38,295 nt of DNA from DASXYU01 sp036502295 (GTDB lineage Bacteria > Actinomycetota > Actinomycetes > Mycobacteriales > Jatrophihabitantaceae): contig DASXYU010000036.1 of NCBI GenBank assembly GCA_036502295.1, positions 1 to 38,295 on the forward strand, given 5' to 3'. Made by a program: the position numbers and the translations under genes. A model generated the notes under the pieces. The model was not told where the DNA came from and searched no databases. It saw only the letters and a list, made by a program, of their open reading frames with translations. This document shows, one piece after another, positions 17,623-26,125 of this stretch (position 1 is its first letter; every line of letters starts with the position of its first letter).

Positions 17623-17673
17623 TGATCAACAGACCACAGTGGTCGTATTTCGACCGAGCCGGTCCGTTGATCA
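17623..17673. repeat. 51-bp palindromic element A, overlapping the murE stop codon
   Basis: Inverted repeat with 23-bp arms (17 matches) around a 5-bp centre, TATTT on the + strand. On the minus strand it reads TGATCAAC-N10-GGTCG-N5-CGACC-N10-GTTGATCA, and the outer CA/TG pair extends it to 17621-17675. The first three bases are the murE stop codon. It has the same length and layout as element B at 9843. Confidence 0.85.
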
Positions 17674-19215
17674 TGAGTGGTTCTCCAGGGCGGCGCTGAT
17701 CGCTAAACGTAGGACCACTCGGTCGTCGAAGGGCGTCACGACGCCGTTGACCTCCTGGCCCGTCTCGTGTCCCTTTCCAGCGATGAGGACGGTATCGCCC
17801 GGGGCGGCGGCCGCCACGGCCGCCGCGATCGCCTCGGCTCGGTCACCCACCTCGCGCACCTCGCCGCGCTCGGCTGCCGGTACGGCAAGGGCACCGTCGA
17901 GCATGGCGCGACGAATCGCAGCCGGATCCTCGGAGCGCGGATTGTCGTCCGTGACGATGAACATCTCGGCGCCACGTGCGGCGATCTCGCCCATCACCGG
18001 ACGCTTCGCCCGGTCGCGGTCACCGCCACAGCCGAGGACGACGATGAGGCTGCCCGCCGTGAGCGGCCGCAGCGCCGCGATCGCACCCGCCACGGCGGCG
18101 GGCTTGTGGCTGTAGTCGACCACCGCGAGGAAGCGCTGCCCGGCCGTGACCGTCTCCATCCGGCCGGGAACGGTCGCCGCCGCAACGGCGGGTACCGACA
18201 CCGCGAACGGCACACCGATGGCATCCAGGACGACCAAGGCGAGCAGCGCATTGGCGACGTTGTACCGACCAGGTACCGCACAGCCCGCGACGAACTCCGT
18301 ACCCAGCCCCTCAACACCGGGACCTAAGACGCGGAACGACGTCCGTCCTCCCCCATCGACAGCGATGTCCACCGCCTGCCACATCGCGGCATCACCATCG
18401 GTGCTGATCGTGATCGCGTCCTCACCGATCTGCTCGGCCAGACGTCGTCCCCACTCGTCGTCGACGACGATCACCTGCTTGCGACTGCGCCCGTCGAAGA
18501 GGCGCGCCTTCGCAGCGAAGTACTCCTCCATCGAACCGTGCAGGTCGAGGTGGTCCTGGGAGAGGTTGGTGAAGGCGCCCACCGCGAACTCGACGCCCTC
18601 AGCGCGGCCGAACTCCAGTGCGTGGCTTGAGACCTCGGCGGCCACCACCTGCACGTCGCGCTCACGCATCAGGGCGAGCAGCGCCTGGACGTCCGGGGCC
18701 TCCGGCGTCGTGAAGCCGGTCTTGATCGCCTCATCGCCGATCATCGTCGCCACGGTGCCGATGAGCCCGGAGTTGATACCGGCCGCGGCGAGGCCTGCCC
18801 GGATGAAGTAGGTCGTCGTGGTCTTGCCACTGGTGCCGGTAACGCCCACAACCGTGAGGTCCCGACTCGGATTGCCGTAGATGAAGGCGGCAACAGGTCC
18901 AAGCGCCCCGCGGACGTCCGCGACGACCAACACCGGAACCCCGGCGGGGACGAAGGAGGCTCCGGCCGCGTCGGTGAGGACGGCGACCGCGCCGCGCGCC
19001 ACCGCGGCCGGCGCGAAGCTCGCGCCATGCCTGTGACTGCCCGGAACGCCGGCGAAAAGGTCCCCGGGCCGGATGCCCGCGTCGCTGAGGCTGATGCCGC
19101 TCACCTGGATCGCCGACGCGGGCCGAGTGACTCCCGCACCCGGGACGCCCAGCAGCGCCACGATCTCGTCCAGCCAGACCGAACGCACCTGCGTCGGGCG
19201 GGGTACGTCCGTCAC
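17671..19215 (-). CDS. murE: MurE UDP-MurNAc-tripeptide ligase (meso-diaminopimelate type)
   Basis: Adds the third residue to UDP-MurNAc-L-Ala-D-Glu. The ATP loop GTSGKTTT is near residues 127-134. Further motifs are TTPEAPDVQALL, EVSSHALEFGRAEGVEFAVG, NLSQDHLDLHGSMEEYF and VDYSHKPAAVAGAI. The substrate motif DNPR (about 424-427, in VTDDNPRSEDP) is the signature of meso-diaminopimelate enzymes. The frame is open far upstream, but that part overlaps ftsI. The start is a GTG at 19215 or 19221 just after the ftsI stop, and neither has a clear ribosome site; 19215 gives 514 residues. The stop TGA is the first triplet of palindromic element A. Confidence 0.95.
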   Translation of the reverse strand: MTDVPRPTQVRSVWLDEIVALLGVPGAGVTRPASAIQVSGISLSDAGIRPGDLFAGVPGSHRHGASFAPAAVARGAVAVLTDAAGASFVPAGVPVLVVADVRGALGPVAAFIYGNPSRDLTVVGVTGTSGKTTTTYFIRAGLAAAGINSGLIGTVATMIGDEAIKTGFTTPEAPDVQALLALMRERDVQVVAAEVSSHALEFGRAEGVEFAVGAFTNLSQDHLDLHGSMEEYFAAKARLFDGRSRKQVIVVDDEWGRRLAEQIGEDAITISTDGDAAMWQAVDIAVDGGGRTSFRVLGPGVEGLGTEFVAGCAVPGRYNVANALLALVVLDAIGVPFAVSVPAVAAATVPGRMETVTAGQRFLAVVDYSHKPAAVAGAIAALRPLTAGSLIVVLGCGGDRDRAKRPVMGEIAARGAEMFIVTDDNPRSEDPAAIRRAMLDGALAVPAAERGEVREVGDRAEAIAAAVAAAAPGDTVLIAGKGHETGQEVNGVVTPFDDRVVLRLAISAALENHS

Positions 19216-19246
19216 CGGCACAACGCTAGTCGGCCCATGGGTCAAT

Positions 19247-21337
19247 TCAGCAGACGGTGGGCGGGGAGTCGATGCGCACCTTCGGGACCGAGCAGTCCTC
19301 GAGCGGCACGTGCGTTCCGACGGACCCGGTCGGTGCGATGTGCGCGTGCGCGACGACGTAGCTGGCCATCTGGCTGAACAGCGGCGCCGCCACATCACCA
19401 CCCTCGGCACCGTGCCCGGGGTTGTCGACCATGATCGAGATGACGATCTGCGGATCGTCGGCCGGGATCATCCCGGCGAAGGTGTCCCAGTTCATCGTGT
19501 CGGAGTACTTGCCGCCGTTGTTCGGGTCGGGCTGCTGCGCGGTGCCGGTCTTGCCGGCCACCCGGTAGCCGGGCACTGCGGCATGCACGCCGGTACCACC
19601 GGCCATCACGACCGACTCCAGCATCGTCCGCACCGTCTTCGCCGTCCCGGGCGTGACGACCTGCACGCCCGCCGGCTGCGTCGTCGGCTCCACGGTGCCG
19701 TCGGACTTCGTCACTGAGGAGACGATGCGCGGCGGGATCCGGACGCCGTCATTGGCGAGGGTCTGATAGACCGAGGCCAGTTGCAGCACCGTCATGCTCT
19801 CGCCCTGGCCGAAGGGCAAGTTCGAGAAGGACGAGCCGGACCAGTCCTCGTACGGAGGCAGGTAGCCACCGCTCTCCCCCGGCAACTCGATGCCGGTGGA
19901 GTCACCCACACCGAACTTCTTCTCGTAGTCGTACCAGAGCTTCGGGCCGAGCCGCTGCGCGATCTCAAGCGTGCCGACGTTGGAGGACTCGGCGAGGATG
20001 CCGGTGGCGGTGAAGGGCAGCGTCGGGTGCCACCACGCATCGCCGACCGTCACACCACCCATGTCGATCGTGTTCGGCACCTGGAACTTCTGCTGCGGCG
20101 TGATCTTCTTCTCCTGGATCGCCGCCGCGAAGGTGATCGCCTTCTGCACCGAGCCGGGCTCGAAGGCCGACATCACCGCGGGGTCGATCGGCACGTTCGG
20201 GTTGATGGTGTTGGGATCGTTGGCGTTGAACGTCCCCGAACTCGCCAGTGCTAGCACCTGCCCGGTCCTCGCATCGACGGCAGCCATCTGCGCGCCGCGT
20301 GCACCCGAGTCGATGACCGCTTGATCGAGCAGGCGCTGCGCGGTGAACTGCATCTGCTGATCGATGGTGAGCGCGACCGTGGCACCGTCCTGTTCGGCGT
20401 CGGTGATCGTCTTGCTACTCGGGTTGATGTTGCCCTGGTTGTCGATGCTGTAGCTCTCGCTGCCGTCCTTGCCGGCGAGCAGCGTGTTGAACTCCTGCTC
20501 GATGCCGGCCGCGCCCGTGCCGTCGGAATGCACGGTGCCGAGAATGTTCGCCGCGGTCGTGCCGCCGGGATACATCCGCTGGGTGGTGTCCTGCGTGAAG
20601 ACGCCGACGAGGTTGAGGTCGGTGATCTGTTGCGCGACAGCCGGGTCGATGGCCTGGGCGATCACCACATAGCGCCCCGACTTCTTCAGATCGGCCTCGA
20701 CGTCGGCGGTGTTCATGTGCAGCAGCGCGGCGAGCCGCGGCGCATAGGTCGCGCGCTGTGCCGCCGTGACGTAGCGCGGGCTGTTGACGAGCGTCGGGTC
20801 GGCGGTGATGTCCTTCGCCTCCGAGCTGTAGGCGAGGACGGTGCCGTTGCGGTCGACGATCTCGCCGCGCTTCGCGGTGAGCGTCACCGTGCTGAGGCGC
20901 TGCTCGGTCGCGGCCGCCGCGAGCTGGCCGTGGTCCAAGCCCTGCAGTTGGACGAGGCGGCCGCCGATGACGAGTAGCAGCGTGCAGACCGCGGCGAAGC
21001 CGTAGCGCAGGCGGCCGTGCAGCGCTCCGAGTTTCAGCTTCCGCTTCGGTCGCTTGCGAGGAGGACGGGTCGATCGCACTCGCTTCGGGCGGTCAGGCTT
21101 GATCCCTGCGCGAGCACGATCGACCCGTGCTCCCGTCTTGGGTTGCGTTGCGCTCTCGGGTCGCGTTGCGGCGGACTTGCGCTTCGGCGGTTGAGGAGCA
21201 GCGGGCTTGCGGGCTGTGGGTCGCTTTCCGGCTGAAGGGTGCGGTTCGGCTCCGCTGGGGCCGAAGCGGCGCGCGGCGTACTGGGGGCGGTCGGGCGAGA
21301 GGGGACGGCCGTACTCGTCCCTGGGGCGCTGGGTCAT
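19247..21337 (-). CDS. ftsI: FtsI / PBP class B septal transpeptidase
   Basis: Bitopic transpeptidase that crosslinks septal peptidoglycan with FtsW. A long basic, Pro/Lys/Arg-rich cytoplasmic tail (1-110) precedes the transmembrane helix (about 112-127). The pedestal starts at QRLSTVTLTAKRGEIVDRNG. The transpeptidase motifs are SVQK (catalytic Ser396), SSN (451-453) and KTG (596-598, in AGKTGTAQQP). No PASTA domain follows, and the protein ends in Cys. At 696 residues it is on the long side because of the N-terminal tail. Its ATG overlaps the ftsL-like stop by ATGA. murE starts 25-31 bp after the stop. Confidence 0.97.
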   Translation of the reverse strand: MTQRPRDEYGRPLSPDRPQYAARRFGPSGAEPHPSAGKRPTARKPAAPQPPKRKSAATRPESATQPKTGARVDRARAGIKPDRPKRVRSTRPPRKRPKRKLKLGALHGRLRYGFAAVCTLLLVIGGRLVQLQGLDHGQLAAAATEQRLSTVTLTAKRGEIVDRNGTVLAYSSEAKDITADPTLVNSPRYVTAAQRATYAPRLAALLHMNTADVEADLKKSGRYVVIAQAIDPAVAQQITDLNLVGVFTQDTTQRMYPGGTTAANILGTVHSDGTGAAGIEQEFNTLLAGKDGSESYSIDNQGNINPSSKTITDAEQDGATVALTIDQQMQFTAQRLLDQAVIDSGARGAQMAAVDARTGQVLALASSGTFNANDPNTINPNVPIDPAVMSAFEPGSVQKAITFAAAIQEKKITPQQKFQVPNTIDMGGVTVGDAWWHPTLPFTATGILAESSNVGTLEIAQRLGPKLWYDYEKKFGVGDSTGIELPGESGGYLPPYEDWSGSSFSNLPFGQGESMTVLQLASVYQTLANDGVRIPPRIVSSVTKSDGTVEPTTQPAGVQVVTPGTAKTVRTMLESVVMAGGTGVHAAVPGYRVAGKTGTAQQPDPNNGGKYSDTMNWDTFAGMIPADDPQIVISIMVDNPGHGAEGGDVAAPLFSQMASYVVAHAHIAPTGSVGTHVPLEDCSVPKVRIDSPPTVC

Positions 21338-21873
21338 CGTGCGCCGCCGGGGAGGGATTCGGTGGGGGTGTCAGTCGGCGTGGGTGGTGGGGGTGGCGGC
21401 GCGGCGGGGGTTGTTGGCGCTACCGGTGTGGTTGTCGCGGCGGCCGAGGTTATAGCGGTAGCTGTCGCAGTCGCGGCGGCCGAGGTGGTTGCCGTGGGAG
21501 TGGGCGTCGGCTTGGGGGTGCTCGGTGGCGGGGTGAAGGGGGCGGTCGCGGGGGCAGCGCTACCGAGGAGTTTCACCGAACCGTCAACATCAATCCGGAG
21601 GAATGCGGGGTTACCCGCGGGCACCATGCCGAGGCCACGCGCGACGTTGGCGATGTTCTCCGGCGCCGCGCTGGAGGCGATCTGGTTCTGCAGCGCGACG
21701 ATCTGCGCGTTGAGCTGCTCGTCGGCGAGCGCCGCGTCGTGCCGGTTCACCTCGTTGGCGGCCGATGCGGTGTTGAGGGCGAGTAGCAGGGCCATCGTCC
21801 CCGCGATGAGGGAGAGCAGCAGCACGGCGAACGGAACACGTGCCGAGCGCTTCGTTACAGCTGCGTTCGCCAC
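21334..21873 (-). CDS. FtsL-like septum formation protein with a Pro/Thr/Ala-rich tail
   Basis: Small bitopic protein in the ftsL position between rsmH and ftsI. A short basic N-terminus is followed by one transmembrane helix (about 14-38) and a short coiled coil (EVNRHDAALADEQLNAQIVALQ in part). The ENIANVARGLGMVPAGNPAFL segment is typical of actinobacterial FtsL-like proteins. The last 70 residues are low-complexity Pro/Thr/Ala, presumably outside the membrane. FtsL joins FtsQ and activates FtsW-FtsI; assignment rests on position and topology since FtsL sequences diverge quickly. It starts with GTG 1 bp after the rsmH stop and overlaps ftsI by ATGA. Confidence 0.85.
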   Translation of the reverse strand: MANAAVTKRSARVPFAVLLLSLIAGTMALLLALNTASAANEVNRHDAALADEQLNAQIVALQNQIASSAAPENIANVARGLGMVPAGNPAFLRIDVDGSVKLLGSAAPATAPFTPPPSTPKPTPTPTATTSAAATATATAITSAAATTTPVAPTTPAAPPPPPPTPTDTPTESLPGGAR

Positions 21874-21874
21874 G

Positions 21875-22885
21875 TCAGGCCGTCCTCTTCAACCGGATGC
21901 GCTCGGCGGCGCGCAACCGCACCGAGGCGGCGCGCGGGTTAGCTGCGATCTCGTCCTCGGTCGCGAGCTCGGAGCCGCGTGTCAGCAGCCGCAGTTCGGG
22001 TCCGGCCTCGGCGAGCGTCACCGGCAGTCCCGCCGGCGTGCGATCGACTGCGAGCGCGGCGAGGCCCTGCTTGACGATGCGGTCCTCCAGCGACTGATAG
22101 CTGAGGACGACGATCCGTCCGCCGACCTGCACAGCGTCGAGCGCGGAGGGGATCGCGGCGGCGAGCGCATCCAGCTCGCCGTTGACCTCGATGCGCAGCG
22201 CCTGGAACGTCCGCTTCGCCGGGTGACCGCCATGGCGGCGGGTCGCCGCGGGAATCGCCTCACGCACCAGTTCGGCCAGCGTCGCGGTCGAGTTCAGTGG
22301 CGCGACCCGCCGTGCCCGGTCGATGGCCTGCGCGACCCGCAGCGCGAAACGCTCCTCGCCGTACTCGCGCAGGATGCGCGCGAGATCCTTCACCGGATAC
22401 TCGTTGACGACAGTTGCGGCGGTGAGCGACTGCTCGGTGTTCATCCGCATGTCCAGCGGCGCGTCCTGCGCATAGGCGAAGCCGCGTTCGGCGACGTCGA
22501 GTTGCATCGAGCTGACGCCGAGGTCGAACAGGACGCCGTCAATTCCGGTGATTCCCAGGTCGGCGAGGGCCTCGGGCATCTGGTCATAGACGGCGTGGAC
22601 GAAGTGCGTCCGCCCCGCGAAGGGTGCGAGACGGTCGCGGCTGCGGGCGAGCGCGGTGGTGTCACGGTCCAGGCCGACGACGGTGAGCCGCGGGTGCGCC
22701 CGCAGCAGCGCCTCGGCATGACCGCCCAGACCCAGCGTCGCGTCGACCACGACGGCAGGACGGTCTTCGATCGCGGGCGCCAGCAGGGTGAGGACGCGGT
22801 CGAGCAGGACGGGCACGTGGACGGCGCCCGCGGCGGAGGCCGCTGGTGCAGCACTGCCTGCGGTCGTGCGCTCGTTCTCGTCCAT
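21875..22885 (-). CDS. rsmH: 16S rRNA (cytosine1402-N4)-methyltransferase RsmH
   Basis: SAM-dependent enzyme methylating C1402 of 16S rRNA in the ribosomal P-site region; formerly mraW. Family motifs in order: HVPVLLDRVLTLL, VDATLGLGGHAEALL (SAM loop), VVGLDRDTTAL, FDLGVSSMQLDVAERGFAY, DAPLDMRM and HPAKRTFQALRIEVNGEL. Its 336 residues are typical. GAAGGAAG precedes the ATG. It follows mraZ after 162 bp that hold a strong hairpin, and is joined to the ftsL-like gene by a 1-bp gap. Confidence 0.97.
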   Translation of the reverse strand: MDENERTTAGSAAPAASAAGAVHVPVLLDRVLTLLAPAIEDRPAVVVDATLGLGGHAEALLRAHPRLTVVGLDRDTTALARSRDRLAPFAGRTHFVHAVYDQMPEALADLGITGIDGVLFDLGVSSMQLDVAERGFAYAQDAPLDMRMNTEQSLTAATVVNEYPVKDLARILREYGEERFALRVAQAIDRARRVAPLNSTATLAELVREAIPAATRRHGGHPAKRTFQALRIEVNGELDALAAAIPSALDAVQVGGRIVVLSYQSLEDRIVKQGLAALAVDRTPAGLPVTLAEAGPELRLLTRGSELATEDEIAANPRAASVRLRAAERIRLKRTA

Positions 22886-22970
22886 CGCTTCCTTCGTCCT
22901 CGATCAAAGGGGTGGGGTGTCGAATTCGGCCCTGTCGGGCGGCGGGGGCGTTCGTCTGGACTGGTCCCCG

Positions 22971-22996
22971 CCTGATCCCGGGGAAGTGGGATCAGG
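22971..22996. other. Perfect 9-bp hairpin between mraZ and rsmH
   Basis: CCTGATCCC (22971-22979) and GGGATCAGG (22988-22996) are perfectly complementary around an 8-nt loop. It lies about 50 bp past the mraZ stop and 86 bp before the rsmH start. No T-run follows on the minus strand. It may be an attenuator or an RNA-stability structure; this is inference. Confidence 0.7.
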
Positions 22997-23047
22997 AGGA
23001 GGCCGGAACAGGCGACACAGTCAGCTGAGTCGGCTCTCTAGCTCGCG

Positions 23048-23479
23048 CTAGAAGTAACCCGGCAGCACCTCCTCGGCGATGTCGGCGAAGGCGGTATCGG
23101 CGTCCGCGGACCAGGTGGCCCACGCCTCGGATTCCCAGACCTCGAGTCGGGTGTTCACGCCCACCACGACCACGTCCTTGCTGAGATTGCCGTAGTCGCG
23201 CAGCTGCGGCGGAACGGTCACCCGACCCTGCGAATCGAGCACTTCGTTGGAGGCGCCGGCGAAGAGGGTGCGGCCGTAGTTGCGCACACGCTTGTCGCTG
23301 ATCGGTGCCTCGCCGATCGCCTTGGTGAAGTTGCGGAACTCGGCCGTCGGAAAGACGAAGAGGCAGCGATCCAAGCCCTTGCAGATCACGAGCCCTCCTT
23401 CCAACTCCGGCCGGAACTTCGCCGGGAGAGCAAGACGGCCCTTGTCGTCCAGACGGGGCGTGTAGGTACCGAGGAACAT
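23048..23479 (-). CDS. mraZ: MraZ transcriptional regulator of the dcw cluster
   Basis: A 143-residue DNA-binding protein with two SpoVT/AbrB-like half-domains. The first contains YTPRLDDKGRLALPAKFRPE and the second NEVLDSQGRVTVPPQLRDY, the paired DxKGR and DxQGR motifs of the family. MraZ oligomers bind repeated TGGG boxes in their own promoter and usually repress the cluster. GGGAGGTG precedes the ATG. It is the first gene of the cluster and is divergent from moxR. Confidence 0.97.
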   Translation of the reverse strand: MFLGTYTPRLDDKGRLALPAKFRPELEGGLVICKGLDRCLFVFPTAEFRNFTKAIGEAPISDKRVRNYGRTLFAGASNEVLDSQGRVTVPPQLRDYGNLSKDVVVVGVNTRLEVWESEAWATWSADADTAFADIAEEVLPGYF

Positions 23480-23507
23480 CCGGCACCTCCCTCATCCAGC
23501 CGATCGC

Positions 23508-23559
23508 CGACACTTCTCCCCACTTCTCCCCACCTTACCCCACTTCAATCCACTGACAA
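23508..23559 (-). promoter_or_regulatory. mraZ promoter overlapped by 10-bp-spaced MraZ boxes
   Basis: On the minus strand TTGTCA (23554-23559) and TAAGGT (23532-23537) are 16 bp apart, a good -35/-10 pair. Three TGGGG boxes (23538-23542, 23528-23532, 23518-23522) recur every 10 bp. Degenerate TGGAT (23548-23552) and TGTCG (23508-23512) extend the same phase on both sides. TGGG repeats with 5-nt spacers are the known MraZ operator type, so autorepression by promoter occlusion is likely. Confidence 0.8.
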
Positions 23560-23662
23560 CCTCGATGACGCGCGTGTCGCGCCGCAGCGGGTATCCGTCC
23601 TCCGGGTTCGCTGAAGCGGGTCTCGTTGCGCCGTGGCCACGATTCCCGGAGGCTGGACGTCG

Positions 23663-24787
23663 ATGAACGCAAACCGGGAGGACGACGTAGTGACCCAGAC
23701 AGCAGCAGGCCCCGACCCTGCTGGACTTGACCCAGCCGGCCTTGATCAGGTCCGCGCGGCAGCAGGACGCATCGCCGCGGCGATCGAGCAGGTCGTGGAA
23801 GGAAAGCCGGGCGTGGTGCGCCTGGGGGTCGCCGTCCTGCTCGCCGAAGGTCACCTGCTCATCGAGGACGTTCCCGGCGTCGGCAAGACGACCTTCGCCA
23901 AGGCGCTGGCCCGCTCCATCGACTCCACGGTGCGGCGCATCCAGTTCACGCCGGACCTTCTTCCCAGCGACGTCACCGGGGTGAGCATCTACAACTCCGA
24001 GAGGCGTGATTTCGAGTTCAAGCCCGGACCCGTCTTCGCGAACATCGTCGTGGGCGACGAGATCAACCGCGCCTCCCCCAAGACGCAGTCGGCGCTGCTC
24101 GAATGCATGGAGGAGCGCCAGGTCACCGTCGACGGAACCTCGTATCTACTGCAGCCACCGTTCATGGTGCTGGCCACCCAGAACCCCATCGACATGGAAG
24201 GGACCTACCCGCTCCCCGAGGCGCAGCGCGACCGCTTCACCGCGCGCATCTCGATGGGCTATCCCGATCGCCGCGCCGAGATCGCGATGCTCGACGACCA
24301 TGCCTCGCACAACCCGCTCGACGATCTGCAGCCGGTCTCCTCCGCCGCAGAGGTTGCCTCCCTCATCGCGGGCGTCCGACGGGTACACGTCGCGGACGCC
24401 ATCAAGGGCTACGCGGTCGACCTCTCCGAGGCGACCCGACGCGACCCCGACCTTCGCCTCGGCGCCTCACCGCGCGCCACGCTGCAGCTGCTCCGCTCCG
24501 CGAAGGCATGGGCCGCGCTCGAAGGACGCCACTACGTCGTCCCCGATGACATGCAGCGCCTGCTCATCCCCGTCCTCGCGCATCGGTTGCTCATCGCCAC
24601 CGAGGCACACCTCGCCGGACGTAGCGCGGAACAGATCCTGGCGCGCATCGTCTCGGCCGTCCCGATTCCGGTGACGAATGCGGCGGCGGACAACGGCTCC
24701 GTCCTGCCGAACCCGATGCGGTCCAACGGCCTCGAACTTCCGAGCCTCAGCGACAGCTACACGAACGGTCGGCACAGTGCTATCTGA
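23663..24787 (+). CDS. MoxR-family AAA ATPase
   Basis: A cytoplasmic AAA+ ATPase of the MoxR family, thought to act as a chaperone for partner proteins, often encoded beside DUF58 proteins as here. Walker A is DVPGVGKTTFAKALA (about 70-83). Walker B follows as NIVVGDEINRASPKTQSALL, then MEERQVTVDG, the sensor ATQNPIDMEGTYPLPEAQRDR and the lid-domain ASPRATLQLLRSAKAWA. Three in-frame starts are possible: GTG 23633, ATG 23663 (GGAGG 10 nt upstream) and GTG 23690 (GGGAGG 8 nt upstream). I use the ATG. It diverges from mraZ and is followed after 6 bp by the DUF58 gene. Confidence 0.93.
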   Translation: MNANREDDVVTQTAAGPDPAGLDPAGLDQVRAAAGRIAAAIEQVVEGKPGVVRLGVAVLLAEGHLLIEDVPGVGKTTFAKALARSIDSTVRRIQFTPDLLPSDVTGVSIYNSERRDFEFKPGPVFANIVVGDEINRASPKTQSALLECMEERQVTVDGTSYLLQPPFMVLATQNPIDMEGTYPLPEAQRDRFTARISMGYPDRRAEIAMLDDHASHNPLDDLQPVSSAAEVASLIAGVRRVHVADAIKGYAVDLSEATRRDPDLRLGASPRATLQLLRSAKAWAALEGRHYVVPDDMQRLLIPVLAHRLLIATEAHLAGRSAEQILARIVSAVPIPVTNAAADNGSVLPNPMRSNGLELPSLSDSYTNGRHSAI

Positions 24788-24793
24788 CAAGCG

Positions 24794-26125
24794 ATGGTGA
24801 AGCGCTGGGGACTCACCCTGCGAGCGAACTGCCTGCTCGCGGCGGGTCTCACCGCGCTCATCTGCGGCGTCGCAGTGGGCGCCACCGACCTGGTCCGCGC
24901 CGGTGCGCTGATCCTTGCGCTACCCGTCCTCACACTTCTCGTGGTGCATCGGGCGCGGCTCATGCTCGACAACGATCGCCGCGTCGAGCCCGAGCAGATC
25001 GACGCCGGACAGAGCGCCATCGTTCACCTCGTCGTGCGCAACAACTCCCGGCTTCCCACCGGCGCGCTGATGCTCGAGGACCAGCTGCCGCACCAGTTGC
25101 GTGGCAAGGCCCGCTTCGCGATCGGCGGCATCCCCCGACGCGGGGAACGCAGCGTGCAGTACCGCATCCCGGCACTGCCACGAGGACGATACGACTCCGG
25201 GCCGCTGCAGGTACGCCTCGTCGACCGCTTTCACCTCGTCGATCTCATGCGCTCCTTCACCGCCTCCGCGCAACTTCTGGTGGGGCCGATCATCGAACGC
25301 CTCCCGGGCAGCGAGGCGCCGCGATCGCACGACGTCGGCGACAACGCCGGCAGCCACTCGGTGGGTACCCATGGCGCCGATGACGCCTCGACTCGCGAGT
25401 ACCGGGTCGGCGATGACCTGCGCAAGATCCACTGGCGCTCCTCGGCGCGGTTCGGGTCGCTGATGGTGCGCCAGGAGGAACGCCCCTGGCAGGGCCGCGG
25501 CGCGCTGCTGCTCGACCTCCGCGCTGACGCCCATACCCGCGCCGACCAGCCCGACAAGACACAGGACGACCCGCGCGACTACGACAGCATGGAGTGGGCG
25601 ATCAGCGCCGCGGCGAGTATCGCGGCGCACATGCAGTTCGCACGTCAGCAGATCGAGTTGGTGTACGGCACCTCGGAGCATCCACTCGCCGCGCCCGCGG
25701 TACGACTCGAGGACCCGCGCCAGATCCGCTCGCTGCTGGCGGAGGTGACCCCCTCGACCGACCGCGACCTCGCCGCCTGCGCGGTTCCACTCGCGCGATC
25801 GGCGCGGGACGCCACGCTCATCGCCGTCCTCGGAACCCCCGACCAGGCGACGCTGCACACGCTGCTGGAAGTGACGGCCCGGCGCCGCGGCACCACGGGG
25901 ATCGCGCTCGTCCTCGACTCCCCCACCTGGGCAGGACGCCATGCGGAACGGGACGCGCAATACGGTGCAGGCTACGTCGGGGGCCCGGTGCAGCAGGCCG
26001 TCCTGCGACTGCGCGCAGCGGGCTGGCACGCGACCGTCGTCGAGCAGGGCGACACGATCACCGACGCATGGGTACGGGTGACCACCGGTCTGGCCGCCGG
26101 CGCGAACGGGGTGCGGGTGCCATGA
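24794..26125 (+). CDS. DUF58 domain membrane protein
   Basis: A 443-residue protein with two N-terminal hydrophobic segments (about 9-30 and 34-52). A beta-rich region follows, then the DUF58 domain with the family signature STREYRVGDDLRKIHWRSSA near residue 200. After it comes a region resembling a von Willebrand A-like fold (GALLLDLRADAH), as in related DUF58 proteins. With the MoxR ATPase upstream and the transglutaminase protein downstream it forms a widespread three-gene set. Its biochemical function is unknown. Its stop overlaps the next start by ATGA. Confidence 0.9.
   Translation: MVKRWGLTLRANCLLAAGLTALICGVAVGATDLVRAGALILALPVLTLLVVHRARLMLDNDRRVEPEQIDAGQSAIVHLVVRNNSRLPTGALMLEDQLPHQLRGKARFAIGGIPRRGERSVQYRIPALPRGRYDSGPLQVRLVDRFHLVDLMRSFTASAQLLVGPIIERLPGSEAPRSHDVGDNAGSHSVGTHGADDASTREYRVGDDLRKIHWRSSARFGSLMVRQEERPWQGRGALLLDLRADAHTRADQPDKTQDDPRDYDSMEWAISAAASIAAHMQFARQQIELVYGTSEHPLAAPAVRLEDPRQIRSLLAEVTPSTDRDLAACAVPLARSARDATLIAVLGTPDQATLHTLLEVTARRRGTTGIALVLDSPTWAGRHAERDAQYGAGYVGGPVQQAVLRLRAAGWHATVVEQGDTITDAWVRVTTGLAAGANGVRVP

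Noticed and set aside
25594..26121. Upstream extension of the transglutaminase frame
   Set aside because: The added residues are an Arg-rich shadow of the DUF58 gene; the ATGA overlap at 26122 gives a natural start.
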